DNA of 45,133 bases. It comes from Reyranella sp. GTDB lineage: Bacteria; Pseudomonadota; Alphaproteobacteria; Reyranellales; Reyranellaceae. The translations under genes were made by a program, and so were the position numbers. The first letter of the stretch is position 1, and every line of letters starts with the position of its first letter. Location: the NCBI GenBank assembly GCA_019745575.1, contig JAIETA010000336.1:1-45133 (forward strand). Reading direction: 5' to 3'. Shown here in pieces: positions 31,493 through 38,729 of this stretch. The notes under the pieces were generated by a model. That model was not told the origin of the DNA. It searched no databases and saw only the letters and a list, made by a program, of their open reading frames with translations.

Positions 31493-33129
31493 TGTCGCGC
31501 ACGTTCGACGCGATCGAACTGGAACTCCTGTGGCGGCGACTGATCTCGCTGGTCGACGAGGCGGCGGCGGCCATGGTGCGCACGAGCTTCTCCACTTTGG
31601 TGCGCGAGAGTTACGACTTTTCCTGCGTCGTCACCGACGCTTCGGGCCAGTCGCTGGTGCAGGCGAGCGAGAGCATCCCGAGCTTCATCGGCACGCTGCC
31701 GGAGACGGTGAAGCATTTTTTGCATTTCTTCCCGCCCGATCAGCTTGCGCCGGGCGACGTGCTGATCACCAACGACATCTGGCTGGGTACCGGCCATCTG
31801 CCCGACGTCACGCTGGCCAAGCCGATCTTCCGTGGCGGCAAGCTGATCGCCTTCAGTGCCACGACGGCGCATGCGCCCGACATTGGCGGCAAGATCAGGA
31901 GCCCCGAGCCGCGGGAGGTCTTCGAGGAGGGCCTGCAGATCCCGCCGATGAAGATGATCGCCGCCGGCAAGACCGACGAGACGCTGGTCGCCATCATCCG
32001 CAAGAACGTGCGCACGCCCGACCAGATAATGGGCGATCTCTATGCCCAGATCGTGGCGCTCGACCTGATGGAGGACCGGTTGCTGGTCCTGATGGAGAAC
32101 TATGGCCTGCCCGACCTCACTGACCTGGCACGTGAAATACAGGGTCGCTGCGAGACGGCGATGCGGGCCGCCATCCGCGAGCTGCCCGATGGCACCTACC
32201 ATAGCGAACTCAAGACCGACGGCATCATGGAGACGCCGATCACGCTCAAGCTCAAGCTCACGATCCGGGGCGACGAGATCGAGATGGATTTTGCCGGCAC
32301 CGACGCCCAGGTCGACCGGGCCATCAACTGCGCGCTTTGCTACACCAACGCCATGGCGATGTACGGAGTGAAGGTTTGTACCAGCCCCAACCTGCCCAAC
32401 AACGAAGGCGCGTGGCGGCCGATCACGTTGAAGGCGCCACCTGGCTGCATCGTCAATCCGCAGTTCCCCGCGCCGGGCGGCTCGCGCATGCTGATCGGCC
32501 ACTATGTGCCGATGCTGGTGTTCGGTTGCCTGGGCCAGATCGTGCCGGAGCGCGTGATGGCGGCCTGCGGTTCGCCGATGTGGGGCATGAACCAGTCGGG
32601 TGTGCGTGATGATGGCAAGGGCGGCGGCAGGCCCTACGCCAACATGTTCTTCTACAATGGCGGCATGGGCGGCAACACGCAGCGCGACGGCGTCACCTGT
32701 CTCAGCTGGCCGTCCAACGTCTCCTCGACCTCGATCGAGATCAGCGAACACATCGCACCGCTGCGCTTCCATCACAAGAAGCTGCGTCCCGACTCGGGCG
32801 GTCCCGGCCGGCATCGCGGCGGCCTCGGCCAGGAGATCCTGATCGAGAGCCGGAGCGACACGCCGATTGCGGTTTCGTTCCTGGCTGAACGCACGATTTT
32901 CCCGGCCTTCGGCATCGAAGGCGGCCGCGACGGCGCGCCGGGGGAACTCAAGATCAACGGCGTCAAGACCGATCCCAAGAAGCAGTATGTGCTGAACAAG
33001 GGAGATACGGTTTCTCTCGGCACACCGGGCGGCGGCGGTCACGGCGACCCGCGGCAGCGCGATCCGGCGGCGCGTGCCGCCGACCTGACTGCCGGCTATG
33101 TGACCGACGCGACGGTTTACCGCGGCTGA
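31492..33129 (+). CDS. hyuB: Hydantoinase/oxoprolinase family protein, subunit B
   Basis: 545-residue HyuB-family subunit, the partner that carries the hydrolase site with HyuA. Typical segments: VDEAAAAMVRTSFSTLVRESYDFSC near 18-42, VLITNDIWLGTGHLPDVTLAKPIF near 87-110, ATTAHAPDIGGKI near 122, the GGMGGNTQRDGVTCLSWPSN stretch near 385, and the end TVSLGTPGGGGHGDPRQRDP. TGATG overlap with hyuA shows coupled translation. Operon of binding protein, hyuA and hyuB implies uptake and ring opening of one compound; hydantoins, 5-oxoproline or similar cyclic amides are candidates. Confidence 0.93.
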   Translation: MSRTFDAIELELLWRRLISLVDEAAAAMVRTSFSTLVRESYDFSCVVTDASGQSLVQASESIPSFIGTLPETVKHFLHFFPPDQLAPGDVLITNDIWLGTGHLPDVTLAKPIFRGGKLIAFSATTAHAPDIGGKIRSPEPREVFEEGLQIPPMKMIAAGKTDETLVAIIRKNVRTPDQIMGDLYAQIVALDLMEDRLLVLMENYGLPDLTDLAREIQGRCETAMRAAIRELPDGTYHSELKTDGIMETPITLKLKLTIRGDEIEMDFAGTDAQVDRAINCALCYTNAMAMYGVKVCTSPNLPNNEGAWRPITLKAPPGCIVNPQFPAPGGSRMLIGHYVPMLVFGCLGQIVPERVMAACGSPMWGMNQSGVRDDGKGGGRPYANMFFYNGGMGGNTQRDGVTCLSWPSNVSSTSIEISEHIAPLRFHHKKLRPDSGGPGRHRGGLGQEILIESRSDTPIAVSFLAERTIFPAFGIEGGRDGAPGELKINGVKTDPKKQYVLNKGDTVSLGTPGGGGHGDPRQRDPAARAADLTAGYVTDATVYRG

Positions 33130-33238
33130 CACCACAGGATCGGGCTGTCTGTCGAAACGCGCGGTCCGGAAGATCGGGATTGTCTGAGATTACGGTCGAT
33201 CGGAATCTGCCTTAGGATGGGTTTACGAGGGCAAGGCG

Positions 33239-33622
33239 ATGACAAACGCGATCACGATCCGCACGACGGGGCTGGGCCTGCTGACGTGGGCGGTGCCGTT
33301 CGTCGTCTCCTTCCTGTTCTTCGACCGCAGCGGTCAGCTCGCGATCTCGCAACCTCTGTTCAAGTCGTTGATGGTCGTCGTGTTCGGCGGCGTCGGCGTG
33401 GCGCTGCTGGTGGTGGCCTTCCGCCGGGTGACTCCGACGCCGCGGTCCGGCCTGGTGCTCGGCTGCTACTGGCTCGCGATCAACCTCGCGCTCGACCTCG
33501 CGGTGCTGGTGCCGTTTGCCAAGCTGGCCGTCGACGCCTATTTCTTCGACATCGGCCTGCGCTACCTCCTGATCCCGATGATCGCGACGGCGATGGGCGC
33601 CGTCGGATCGCACAAGGCCTGA
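33239..33622 (+). CDS. Small four-helix membrane protein, unknown
   Basis: 127 residues with about four predicted helices: 9-28 (GLGLLTWAVPFVVSFLFF), 42-62 (SLMVVVFGGVGVALLVVAF), 73-92 (GLVLGCYWLAINLALDLAVL), 103-122. No family recognised. Between the hyuB gene and the glutathione transferase gene, both 23-110 nt away on the same strand. Weak candidate -35/-10 hexamers at 33190-33218 (TTACGG, 17-bp gap, TAGGAT). Confidence 0.65.
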   Translation: MTNAITIRTTGLGLLTWAVPFVVSFLFFDRSGQLAISQPLFKSLMVVVFGGVGVALLVVAFRRVTPTPRSGLVLGCYWLAINLALDLAVLVPFAKLAVDAYFFDIGLRYLLIPMIATAMGAVGSHKA

Positions 33623-33645
33623 CGGAAACCACAAGGAAAGCCTCG

Positions 33646-34242
33646 ATGAAGATCGCCTACTCGGCCGCCAGCCCCTATGTCCGCAAGGTCATGGCCTGCG
33701 CCATCGCCCGCGGTCTCGACGGCAGGATCGAACGCTGGAAGGTCGCCACGACCGATCCGGCGCTGCTGGCATTCAATCCGCTGTCCAAGGTGCCGACCCT
33801 GGTCACCGACGACGGCACCGTGCTCTACGACAGTCCGGTGATCTGCGAGTATCTCGACAGCCTGGGCGACGCACCCAAACTCTATCCCGCCCCGGGACCG
33901 GCGCGCTGGAAGGCCCTGACGCAGGAGGCGTTGGCCGACGGCATCATGGATGCGAGCCAGCCGCGGCGCCGCGAGATCGCGCTGCCGCAGGACGACGGTC
34001 GCAAGGCCTATATCGACCTGCAGCGTGGCAAGGTGGGGCGCGCCGTCGACGCGCTCGAGAAGGAAGCAAGCAGTCTGGGCGACCTCAAGACGGTGGGCGA
34101 GATCTCGATCGGCTGCGCGCTGGGCTATCTCGATTTCCGTTTTGCCAACGAGCCCTGGCGTCCGGGTCATCCGCTGCTCACGGCGTGGTACGAGCGCGTC
34201 GTGAAGCTGCCGCCGCTTGCCCAGACCATGCCTGTGGGGTGA
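33646..34242 (+). CDS. Glutathione S-transferase family protein
   Basis: 198-residue cytosolic glutathione-transferase fold. N-terminal thioredoxin-like domain (1-78): AYSAASPYVRKVMACA with a probable Ser active residue in the SPYVRKV turn, FNPLSKVPTLVTDDGTVLYDSPVICEYLD with the cis-Pro and the ESXX-type Asp-Ser that holds glutathione. C-terminal all-helical domain ends with the VGEISIGCALGYLDFRFA and WYERVVKLPPLAQTMP segments typical of bacterial GSTs. AAGGAAAG lies upstream of the ATG. Substrate not predictable. Confidence 0.88.
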   Translation: MKIAYSAASPYVRKVMACAIARGLDGRIERWKVATTDPALLAFNPLSKVPTLVTDDGTVLYDSPVICEYLDSLGDAPKLYPAPGPARWKALTQEALADGIMDASQPRRREIALPQDDGRKAYIDLQRGKVGRAVDALEKEASSLGDLKTVGEISIGCALGYLDFRFANEPWRPGHPLLTAWYERVVKLPPLAQTMPVG

Positions 34243-34257
34243 TCGCCGGAGGCGCCG

Positions 34258-34563
34258 ATGAGCGACATCGACGTAAAACCCGAGACCATTGCCAAGCCCA
34301 AGACCAAGCGCCCGCCGCTCTACAAGGTGATCCTGCTCAACGACGACTATACGCCGCGCGAGTTCGTCGTGATGGTGCTGAAGGCGGTCTTCCGCACCAC
34401 CGAGGAGGAGGCCTACGGCATCATGATGACGGCGCACCGTCAGGGCGCCTGCGTCGTGGCCGTGTTCACGCGCGAGGTGGCGGAGACCAAGGCGACGGAG
34501 GGCACCGACGCCGGCCGCCGCGCCGGCCACCCGCTCACCTTTTCGACGGAGCCGGAAGAGTAG
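34258..34563 (+). CDS. clpS: ATP-dependent Clp protease adaptor ClpS
   Basis: 101-residue ClpS, which binds N-degron substrates (Leu, Phe, Tyr, Trp at the N-terminus) and hands them to ClpAP. Core starts at residue 25: YKVILLNDDYTPREFVVMVLKAVF with the Asn-Asp-Asp of the N-end pocket, then TTEEEAYGIMMTAHRQGACVVAVFTREVAETK, containing the pocket-lining His in MTAHRQG. A flexible basic N-terminal tail of 22 residues precedes. No clpA lies nearby in the window. GGAGG lies 6 nt before the ATG. Confidence 0.95.
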   Translation: MSDIDVKPETIAKPKTKRPPLYKVILLNDDYTPREFVVMVLKAVFRTTEEEAYGIMMTAHRQGACVVAVFTREVAETKATEGTDAGRRAGHPLTFSTEPEE

Positions 34564-34566
34564 GGC

Positions 34567-34992
34567 TCAGCCCGCGACCAGCCCGGCCGCCGTGACGCCC
34601 GCGATGCAGGCGGCCTCGTCCTCGTCGCCGGTGCCGCCGCTCGCGCCGGCCGCGCCCAGGATGTTGCCGGCGGCATTCTTGATCAGCACCGCGCCGGTCT
34701 GCGGCAGGAACTTGCCCTGCGCGGTGGCGGCCAGCGCAACGAAGAACTGCGGGTTCTCCTTGGCCCGGCCGAGCAGCGTGCGGCTCGATGCCCCCATGCC
34801 GACCGCGGCCCAGGCCTTGCCGATGGCGATGTCGTTGCGGAACATGCTGGCCTCGTCCTCGCGCTGCAGCGATTTGACGTGGCCGGACGCGTCGAGCACG
34901 GCGACGGCCAGCGGCTTGATCTTGAGCCGGCGCGCGTCGGCCAGGGCCGCTTCCACGATCTTGTTGGCCTGGGCGAGTGTGAGGTTGGTCAT
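34567..34992 (-). CDS. GlcG/HbpS-like family protein
   Basis: 141-residue single-domain protein of the haem-binding-protein (DUF336; GlcG/HbpS, Cob-family-like) family. Seen: LTLAQANKIVEAALADARRLKIKPLAVAVLDASGHV near 4-38, an IAIGKAWAAVGMGASSR segment, GAVLIKN near 100, GAAGASGGTGDEDEAACIAGV near 115-135. GlcG is often encoded with glycolate oxidase genes, and glcD lies 400 nt away here in the opposite orientation, but its role is unknown. No signal peptide. It converges on clpS with a 3-nt gap. Confidence 0.82.
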   Translation of the reverse strand: MTNLTLAQANKIVEAALADARRLKIKPLAVAVLDASGHVKSLQREDEASMFRNDIAIGKAWAAVGMGASSRTLLGRAKENPQFFVALAATAQGKFLPQTGAVLIKNAAGNILGAAGASGGTGDEDEAACIAGVTAAGLVAG

Positions 34993-35103
34993 GGTCTCAT
35001 CCTTAAGGTATTGGGAACATTGAAGAAATCTGAAGGCCGGACGATCCCGCCCGGATTGGGTCGTTGCCTCCCGGTCGGCGGAAAACGAGTGTAGATCAAT
35101 GGG

Positions 35104-35132
35104 TTGACGGGAAGGGCGGTGATCCGTATTTT
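35104..35132 (+). promoter_or_regulatory. Promoter of rpmJ
   Basis: TTGACG (35104-35109), a 17-bp spacer and TATTTT (35127-35132). A 6-bp inverted repeat, GGGCGG (35114-35119) and CCGCCC (35133-35138), surrounds the -10 box and may be an operator. Transcription would start near 35139, about 50 nt before the rpmJ ATG. Confidence 0.6.
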
Positions 35133-35152
35133 CCGCCCGCTTTCGGAATTCT

Positions 35153-35175
35153 CCCCGGCCCGGCCGGGGCTTTTT
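35153..35175 (+). terminator. Terminator-like hairpin in the rpmJ leader (possible attenuator)
   Basis: CCCCGGC (35153-35159), loop CCG, GCCGGGG (35163-35169), then C and TTTTT (35171-35175). A 7-bp all-GC stem with a T-run is an intrinsic terminator pattern, yet it lies between the inferred start point and the rpmJ ATG (35190). rpmJ expression would then depend on readthrough. It may be an attenuator or an end site for an upstream transcript. Confidence 0.55.
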
Positions 35176-35189
35176 GTTGGATTAGGACC

Positions 35190-35315
35190 ATGAAGATCCG
35201 TCATTCGCTCAAGTCGGTGAAGGCCCGTCATAAGGACTGCCGCATCGTGCGCCGCAAGGGCCGCGTTTACGTCATCAACAAGACCAATCCGCGCTTCAAG
35301 GCCCGTCAGGGCTAA
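35190..35315 (+). CDS. rpmJ: 50S ribosomal protein L36
   Basis: 41 residues, [20 protein letters not shown] at the start and [20 protein letters not shown] at the end, the alphaproteobacterial long form of L36. The short form has a zinc knuckle with Cys residues; here only Cys17 remains, so this is the zinc-free type. Binds domain regions of 23S rRNA in the large subunit. AGGA lies 4 nt before the ATG. Preceded by a promoter and a hairpin, followed by a strong terminator, so a single-gene unit. Confidence 0.97.
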   Translation: MKIRHSLKSVKARHKDCRIVRRKGRVYVINKTNPRFKARQG

Positions 35316-35343
35316 AGCTGCGGCAGGCGCTGCTTTGATCAAG

Positions 35344-35376
35344 GCGGCGGAGGCTTCGGCTTCCGCCGCTTTTTTA
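35344..35376 (+). terminator. Terminator of rpmJ
   Basis: Eleven-bp stem (35344-35354 with 35359-35369, one G-T pair) closed by a TTCG tetraloop and followed by six T residues. An unusually strong intrinsic terminator lying 28 nt after the rpmJ stop. Confidence 0.92.
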
Positions 35377-35395
35377 TTTGGCGTATGAGCGAAGC

Positions 35396-36883
35396 ATGCA
35401 GATGCCGCCGCTCGATCCCGCCATCCTCGCCCGCCGCGGCGACATCGTGGCCGCCCTGCGGGCGATCGTGCCGGGTGAGGGCGTGATCGACGACCTCGAA
35501 GGCATGCGTCCCTACGAATGCGACGCCCTCTCGGCCTACCGCCAGATGCCGTTGGTCGTGGTGCTGCCCGAGACGGTGGCGCAGGTCTCGGCCATCCTGC
35601 GCTATTGCCAGGACAACAAGGTCAAGGTCGTGCCGCGCGGCGCCGGGACCTCGCTGTCGGGCGGTTCCATGCCGGTGGGCGACGCCATTTTGCTGGGGCT
35701 GGGCAAGTTCAACCGCGTGCTGGAGATCGACTACGCCAACCGCTGCGCCCGCGTGCAGCCGGGTGTCACCAACCTCGGTGTCACCAAGGCGGTCGAGCAT
35801 GAGGGGTTCTATTACGCGCCCGACCCCAGTTCGCAGATTGCCTGCTCGATCGGCGGCAACGTCGCCGAGAATTCCGGCGGGGTGCACTGCCTGAAGTACG
35901 GCCTCACCACCAACAACCTTTTAGGCATCGAACTGGTGCTGATGACCGGCGAAGTGGTTCGTCTGGGCGGCAAGCATCTCGACTCCGAGGGCTACGATCT
36001 TCTGGGCGTCATGACCGGCTCCGAAGGCCTTTTAGGCGTCGTGACCGAGGTGACGGTGCGTCTGCTGCGCAAGCCCGCCACCGCGCGCGCCGTTCTGCTC
36101 GGCTTTCCGACCGAGGCCGCCGCGGCCGATTGCGTGGCCGCCGTCATCGCCTCCGGCATCATCCCGGCCGGCATGGAGATGATGGACAAGGACGCGGTGA
36201 AGTGTGCCGAGGCCTACGTCGGCGCGGGATATCCGCTCGACGCCGAGGGGCTGCTGATCGTCGAACTCGATGGGCCGCCGGTCGAAGTCGATTACCTGGT
36301 CGAGCGCGTGGCCGAGATCGCAAAAGGGCGGGGTGCGACCACGGTGCGCGTCAGCAACGACGAGCAGGAGCGCGTGCTGTTCTGGGCCGGCCGCAAGGCG
36401 GCATTTCCCGCGGTCGGCCAGATCACGCCCGACTACATGTGCCTCGACGGCTCCGTGCCGCGCGGCCGGCTGGTCGAAGTGCTGGCCGAGATGCGCGAGA
36501 TGTCGAAGCAGCACCGGCTGCGCGTGGTGAACGTCTTTCATGCCGGCGACGGCAACCTCCATCCGCTGATCCTGTTCGACGCCAACGATCCCGACGAACT
36601 GCGCCGGGCCGAGGAGTTTGGCGCCGACATCCTGCGGCTCTGCGTGCGCGTCGGCGGCGTGCTGACCGGCGAGCATGGCGTCGGCATCGAGAAACGCGAC
36701 CTGATGGGCGTGCAGTTCACCGAAATCGATCTCGATCAGCAGATGCGGCTGAAATGCGCGTTCGATCCCGACCACCTGCTGAACCCCGGCAAGGTCTTCC
36801 CCCAGCTCCGCCGCTGCGCCGAGCTGGGCCGCGTTGTTGTCCACCACAACAAGCTGCCTTTCCCCGACATCCCGCGGTTTTAG
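35396..36883 (+). CDS. glcD: Glycolate oxidase subunit GlcD (FAD-linked)
   Basis: About 495 residues. GlcD is the FAD-binding subunit that oxidises glycolate (or D-lactate) to glyoxylate with electrons passed to GlcE/GlcF. Family features: VPRGAGTSLSGGSMPVGDAILLGLGKFNRVLEID near 78-112, YAPDPSSQIACSIGGNVAENSGGVHCLKYG near 140-170, DSEGYDLLGVMTGSEGLLGVVTEVTVRLL near 198-226, and the C-terminal LHAGDGNLHPLILFD-type NVFHAGDGNLHPL with EHGVGIEKRDLM. Start at 35396 (ATG) by family length; an ATG at 35402 is possible and a TTG at 35378 is also in frame. Followed by a palindrome, then glcE. Confidence 0.92.
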   Translation: MQMPPLDPAILARRGDIVAALRAIVPGEGVIDDLEGMRPYECDALSAYRQMPLVVVLPETVAQVSAILRYCQDNKVKVVPRGAGTSLSGGSMPVGDAILLGLGKFNRVLEIDYANRCARVQPGVTNLGVTKAVEHEGFYYAPDPSSQIACSIGGNVAENSGGVHCLKYGLTTNNLLGIELVLMTGEVVRLGGKHLDSEGYDLLGVMTGSEGLLGVVTEVTVRLLRKPATARAVLLGFPTEAAAADCVAAVIASGIIPAGMEMMDKDAVKCAEAYVGAGYPLDAEGLLIVELDGPPVEVDYLVERVAEIAKGRGATTVRVSNDEQERVLFWAGRKAAFPAVGQITPDYMCLDGSVPRGRLVEVLAEMREMSKQHRLRVVNVFHAGDGNLHPLILFDANDPDELRRAEEFGADILRLCVRVGGVLTGEHGVGIEKRDLMGVQFTEIDLDQQMRLKCAFDPDHLLNPGKVFPQLRRCAELGRVVVHHNKLPFPDIPRF

Positions 36884-36914
36884 AGCAACGATGGTGCGTT
36901 CACCGTTTCATGTT

Positions 36915-37073
36915 CCTCTCCGCCCGCGTCATACGCGGGGGGAGAGGCTAGGTGAGGTGGGTCATGCGGTGCGCCAACGCGATGCCCGTCGGTGTGGCGA
37001 CACCCACCTCACCCTCCCATCGCTTCGCGATGGGCCCCTCCCTCTCCTCCCACGCTGCGCGCGGGCGGAGAGG
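36915..37073. repeat. Nested palindromic intergenic element between glcD and glcE
   Basis: Outer arms are a perfect 14-bp inverted repeat, CCTCTCCGCCCGCG (36915-36928) and its complement (37060-37073). Inside, GGTGAGGTGGGT (36951-36962) pairs perfectly with 37002-37013, and CCCATCGC-TTC-GCGATGGG (37016-37034) forms a local hairpin. This is the look of a REP/MITE-like element, which could stabilise or end the glcD transcript. I find no second full copy in the window. Confidence 0.8.
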
Positions 37074-37096
37074 GCTCACGACTGCGGTACTAGTCG

Positions 37097-38266
37097 ATGA
37101 CCTCGACAATCAAGCCGCGCGACGCGAGCGAGCTGCGGCAGGCGGTGGAATGGGCGCTGAACGACGGCACCACGCTCGACGTGCGCGGGCAGGGCAGCAA
37201 GATCGGTCTCGGCAAGCCGATGAACTGTGACCAGGTGCTCGACCTCTCCGGCATCAGCGGCATCGTCGATTACGCGCCCGAGGAGCTGGTCGTCACCCTG
37301 CGTGCCGGCACGCCGATGCGTGATGTGGAAGCGCTGCTGGCGCAACGCAACCAGATGCTGGCCTTCGAGCCGCCCGATCTCGGCCCGCTGCTCGGCCGGG
37401 AAGCCGGGCAAGGGACGCTGGTTGGCGCGGTCATGGGCAATCTGGCGGGTCCGCGCCGGCTGTCCGCCGGGGCCGCGCGCGACCACCTGCTGGGCTTCAG
37501 CGGCGTCAATGGTCGCGGCGAGAGCTTCAAGTCGGGCGGCAAAGTGATGAAGAACGTCACCGGCTACGACCTTTCCAAGCTGCTGGCGGGCTCCTGGGGC
37601 ACGCTCGCCGTGCTCGACCAGGTGTCGGTGAAGGTTCTGCCGGCGCCCGACCAGACGCGCACGCTCCTGTTGCTGGGCCTCGACGAGGCGGCGGCGGTGC
37701 GCGCCATGTGCGCGGCGCTCGGCAGTCCGCACGAGGTGTCCGGCGCCGCGCATCTGCCGGGCAAAACGGCCTTGCGTCTCGAAGGTGTGGCGCCCTCGGT
37801 CGAGGCACGGCTAAAAGCGTTGCGCGAGCTGCTGGCCGACAGCGGCGCAAAAATGGCGGAACTCGGCACACTCGAGAGTCGAGTCTTCTGGCGCGAAGTA
37901 CGCGACGTGGCACCGCTCAAGGCGGCCCCCGAGGCCGTCATCTGGAAAATCTCCTGCCCGCCGACCGAGGGTCCGGCCATCGTCGCGCGCCTCAAGGTAC
38001 AGCGCCCAGGGGTCGAAGCGTTCTACGATTGGTCGGGCGGGCTCATTTGGCTGGCCCTGCCGCCCAGCGCCGATGCCGACCATGCGATCGTGCGCGGCGC
38101 CCTGGGTGCCAAGGGCGGCCATGCCACGCTCATGCGCGCGCCCCAAGCCGTACGCGCGGCGGTGCCCGTCTTTCAGCCGCAGCCGGCAGCCCTCGCCGCG
38201 CTCGCGTCACGCGTAAAAGAGAGCTTCGATCCCAAGCGCCTCTTCAATCCCGGGCGGATGGGTTAG
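37097..38266 (+). CDS. glcE: Glycolate oxidase subunit GlcE (FAD-binding)
   Basis: 389-residue FAD-binding oxidase subunit that pairs with GlcD. Seen: GQGSKIGLGKPMNCDQVLDLSGISGI near 33-58, VVTLRAGTPMRDVEALLAQRNQMLAFEPPDLGPLLG near 66-102, then GRRLSAGAARDHLLGF and GESFKSGGKVMKNVTGYDLSKLLAGSWGTL near 138-167, as in the family. The C-terminal third is poorly conserved, as usual, but ends LASRVKESFDPKRLFNPGRMG, the standard tail. The repeat element separates it from glcD by 213 nt. Its stop is directly followed by the element at 38274. Confidence 0.9.
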   Translation: MTSTIKPRDASELRQAVEWALNDGTTLDVRGQGSKIGLGKPMNCDQVLDLSGISGIVDYAPEELVVTLRAGTPMRDVEALLAQRNQMLAFEPPDLGPLLGREAGQGTLVGAVMGNLAGPRRLSAGAARDHLLGFSGVNGRGESFKSGGKVMKNVTGYDLSKLLAGSWGTLAVLDQVSVKVLPAPDQTRTLLLLGLDEAAAVRAMCAALGSPHEVSGAAHLPGKTALRLEGVAPSVEARLKALRELLADSGAKMAELGTLESRVFWREVRDVAPLKAAPEAVIWKISCPPTEGPAIVARLKVQRPGVEAFYDWSGGLIWLALPPSADADHAIVRGALGAKGGHATLMRAPQAVRAAVPVFQPQPAALAALASRVKESFDPKRLFNPGRMG

Positions 38267-38273
38267 ATGCTTT

Positions 38274-38375
38274 CCGTCGTCCCGACCGAAGCGAAGCGGA
38301 GTGGAGGGACCTTTTATGCGCAGGCAAGGTCCCTCCACTGCGTCTCGCTTCGCTCGACTTCGGTCGGGACGACGG
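38274..38375. repeat. 102-bp palindromic repeat (type shared with 42155-42296)
   Basis: Outer arms CCGTCGTCCCGACCGAAG (38274-38291) and complement (38358-38375) pair over 18 bp; inner arms AGTGGAGGGACCTT (38300-38313) and complement (38326-38339) pair over 14 bp. The element begins 8 nt after the glcE stop and ends 36 nt before the higA start. It shares its CGTCGTC ends and the GGAG..GACCTT core with the element at 42155, so it is a repeat family in this genome. Confidence 0.85.
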
Positions 38376-38410
38376 AGACAATCGCAAGACCTATCCGCAA
38401 AGGTCGAACC

Positions 38411-38719
38411 GTGAAACGCACGATCAAGCCCGTACATCCCGGCCGCATTCTCCGCGACGAGTTCATGGAGCCCGGCGGCATCTCGCAATACCGGCTGGCG
38501 CAGGCCACCGGTCTGTCGCAAGTGCAGGTCGGCAACATCGTTCGCGGCAGGCGGGGTATTACCGCCGAGACGGCGCTGCGCCTGGAACGCGCGCTTGGTA
38601 TGAGCGCGCAAACCTGGATGAACCTGCAGACCCTCTACGAACTAGAGAAGGCGACGCTCGAGGCCGGGCGGCGGATCAAGCAGACCACGGAGCGGCTCAA
38701 GCTGCGCGACGCGGCCTGA
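38411..38719 (+). CDS. higA: HigA-family antitoxin, orphan (XRE helix-turn-helix)
   Basis: 102 residues from a GTG. HigA antitoxins neutralise HigB mRNA nucleases and repress their operon. Core: IKPVHPGRILRDEFMEPGGISQYRLAQATGLSQVQVGNIVRGRRGITAETALRLERALGMSAQTWMNLQTLYELEKA, carrying the PGxxLRxEF opening and an XRE helix-turn-helix at about 25-60. A HigB toxin gene normally precedes it; the 144 nt upstream are instead a palindromic element and contain no frame of the right size. The gene sits between glcE and glcF, with its stop 10 nt before glcF, so it is probably read with them. Could be a solo regulator. Confidence 0.88.
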   Translation: MKRTIKPVHPGRILRDEFMEPGGISQYRLAQATGLSQVQVGNIVRGRRGITAETALRLERALGMSAQTWMNLQTLYELEKATLEAGRRIKQTTERLKLRDAA

Positions 38720-38729
38720 TCGGGGCTTT

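Noticed and set aside
38267..38410. Possible HigB toxin gene before higA
   Set aside because: The stretch is a palindromic repeat; no RelE-like frame of about 90 residues is present.
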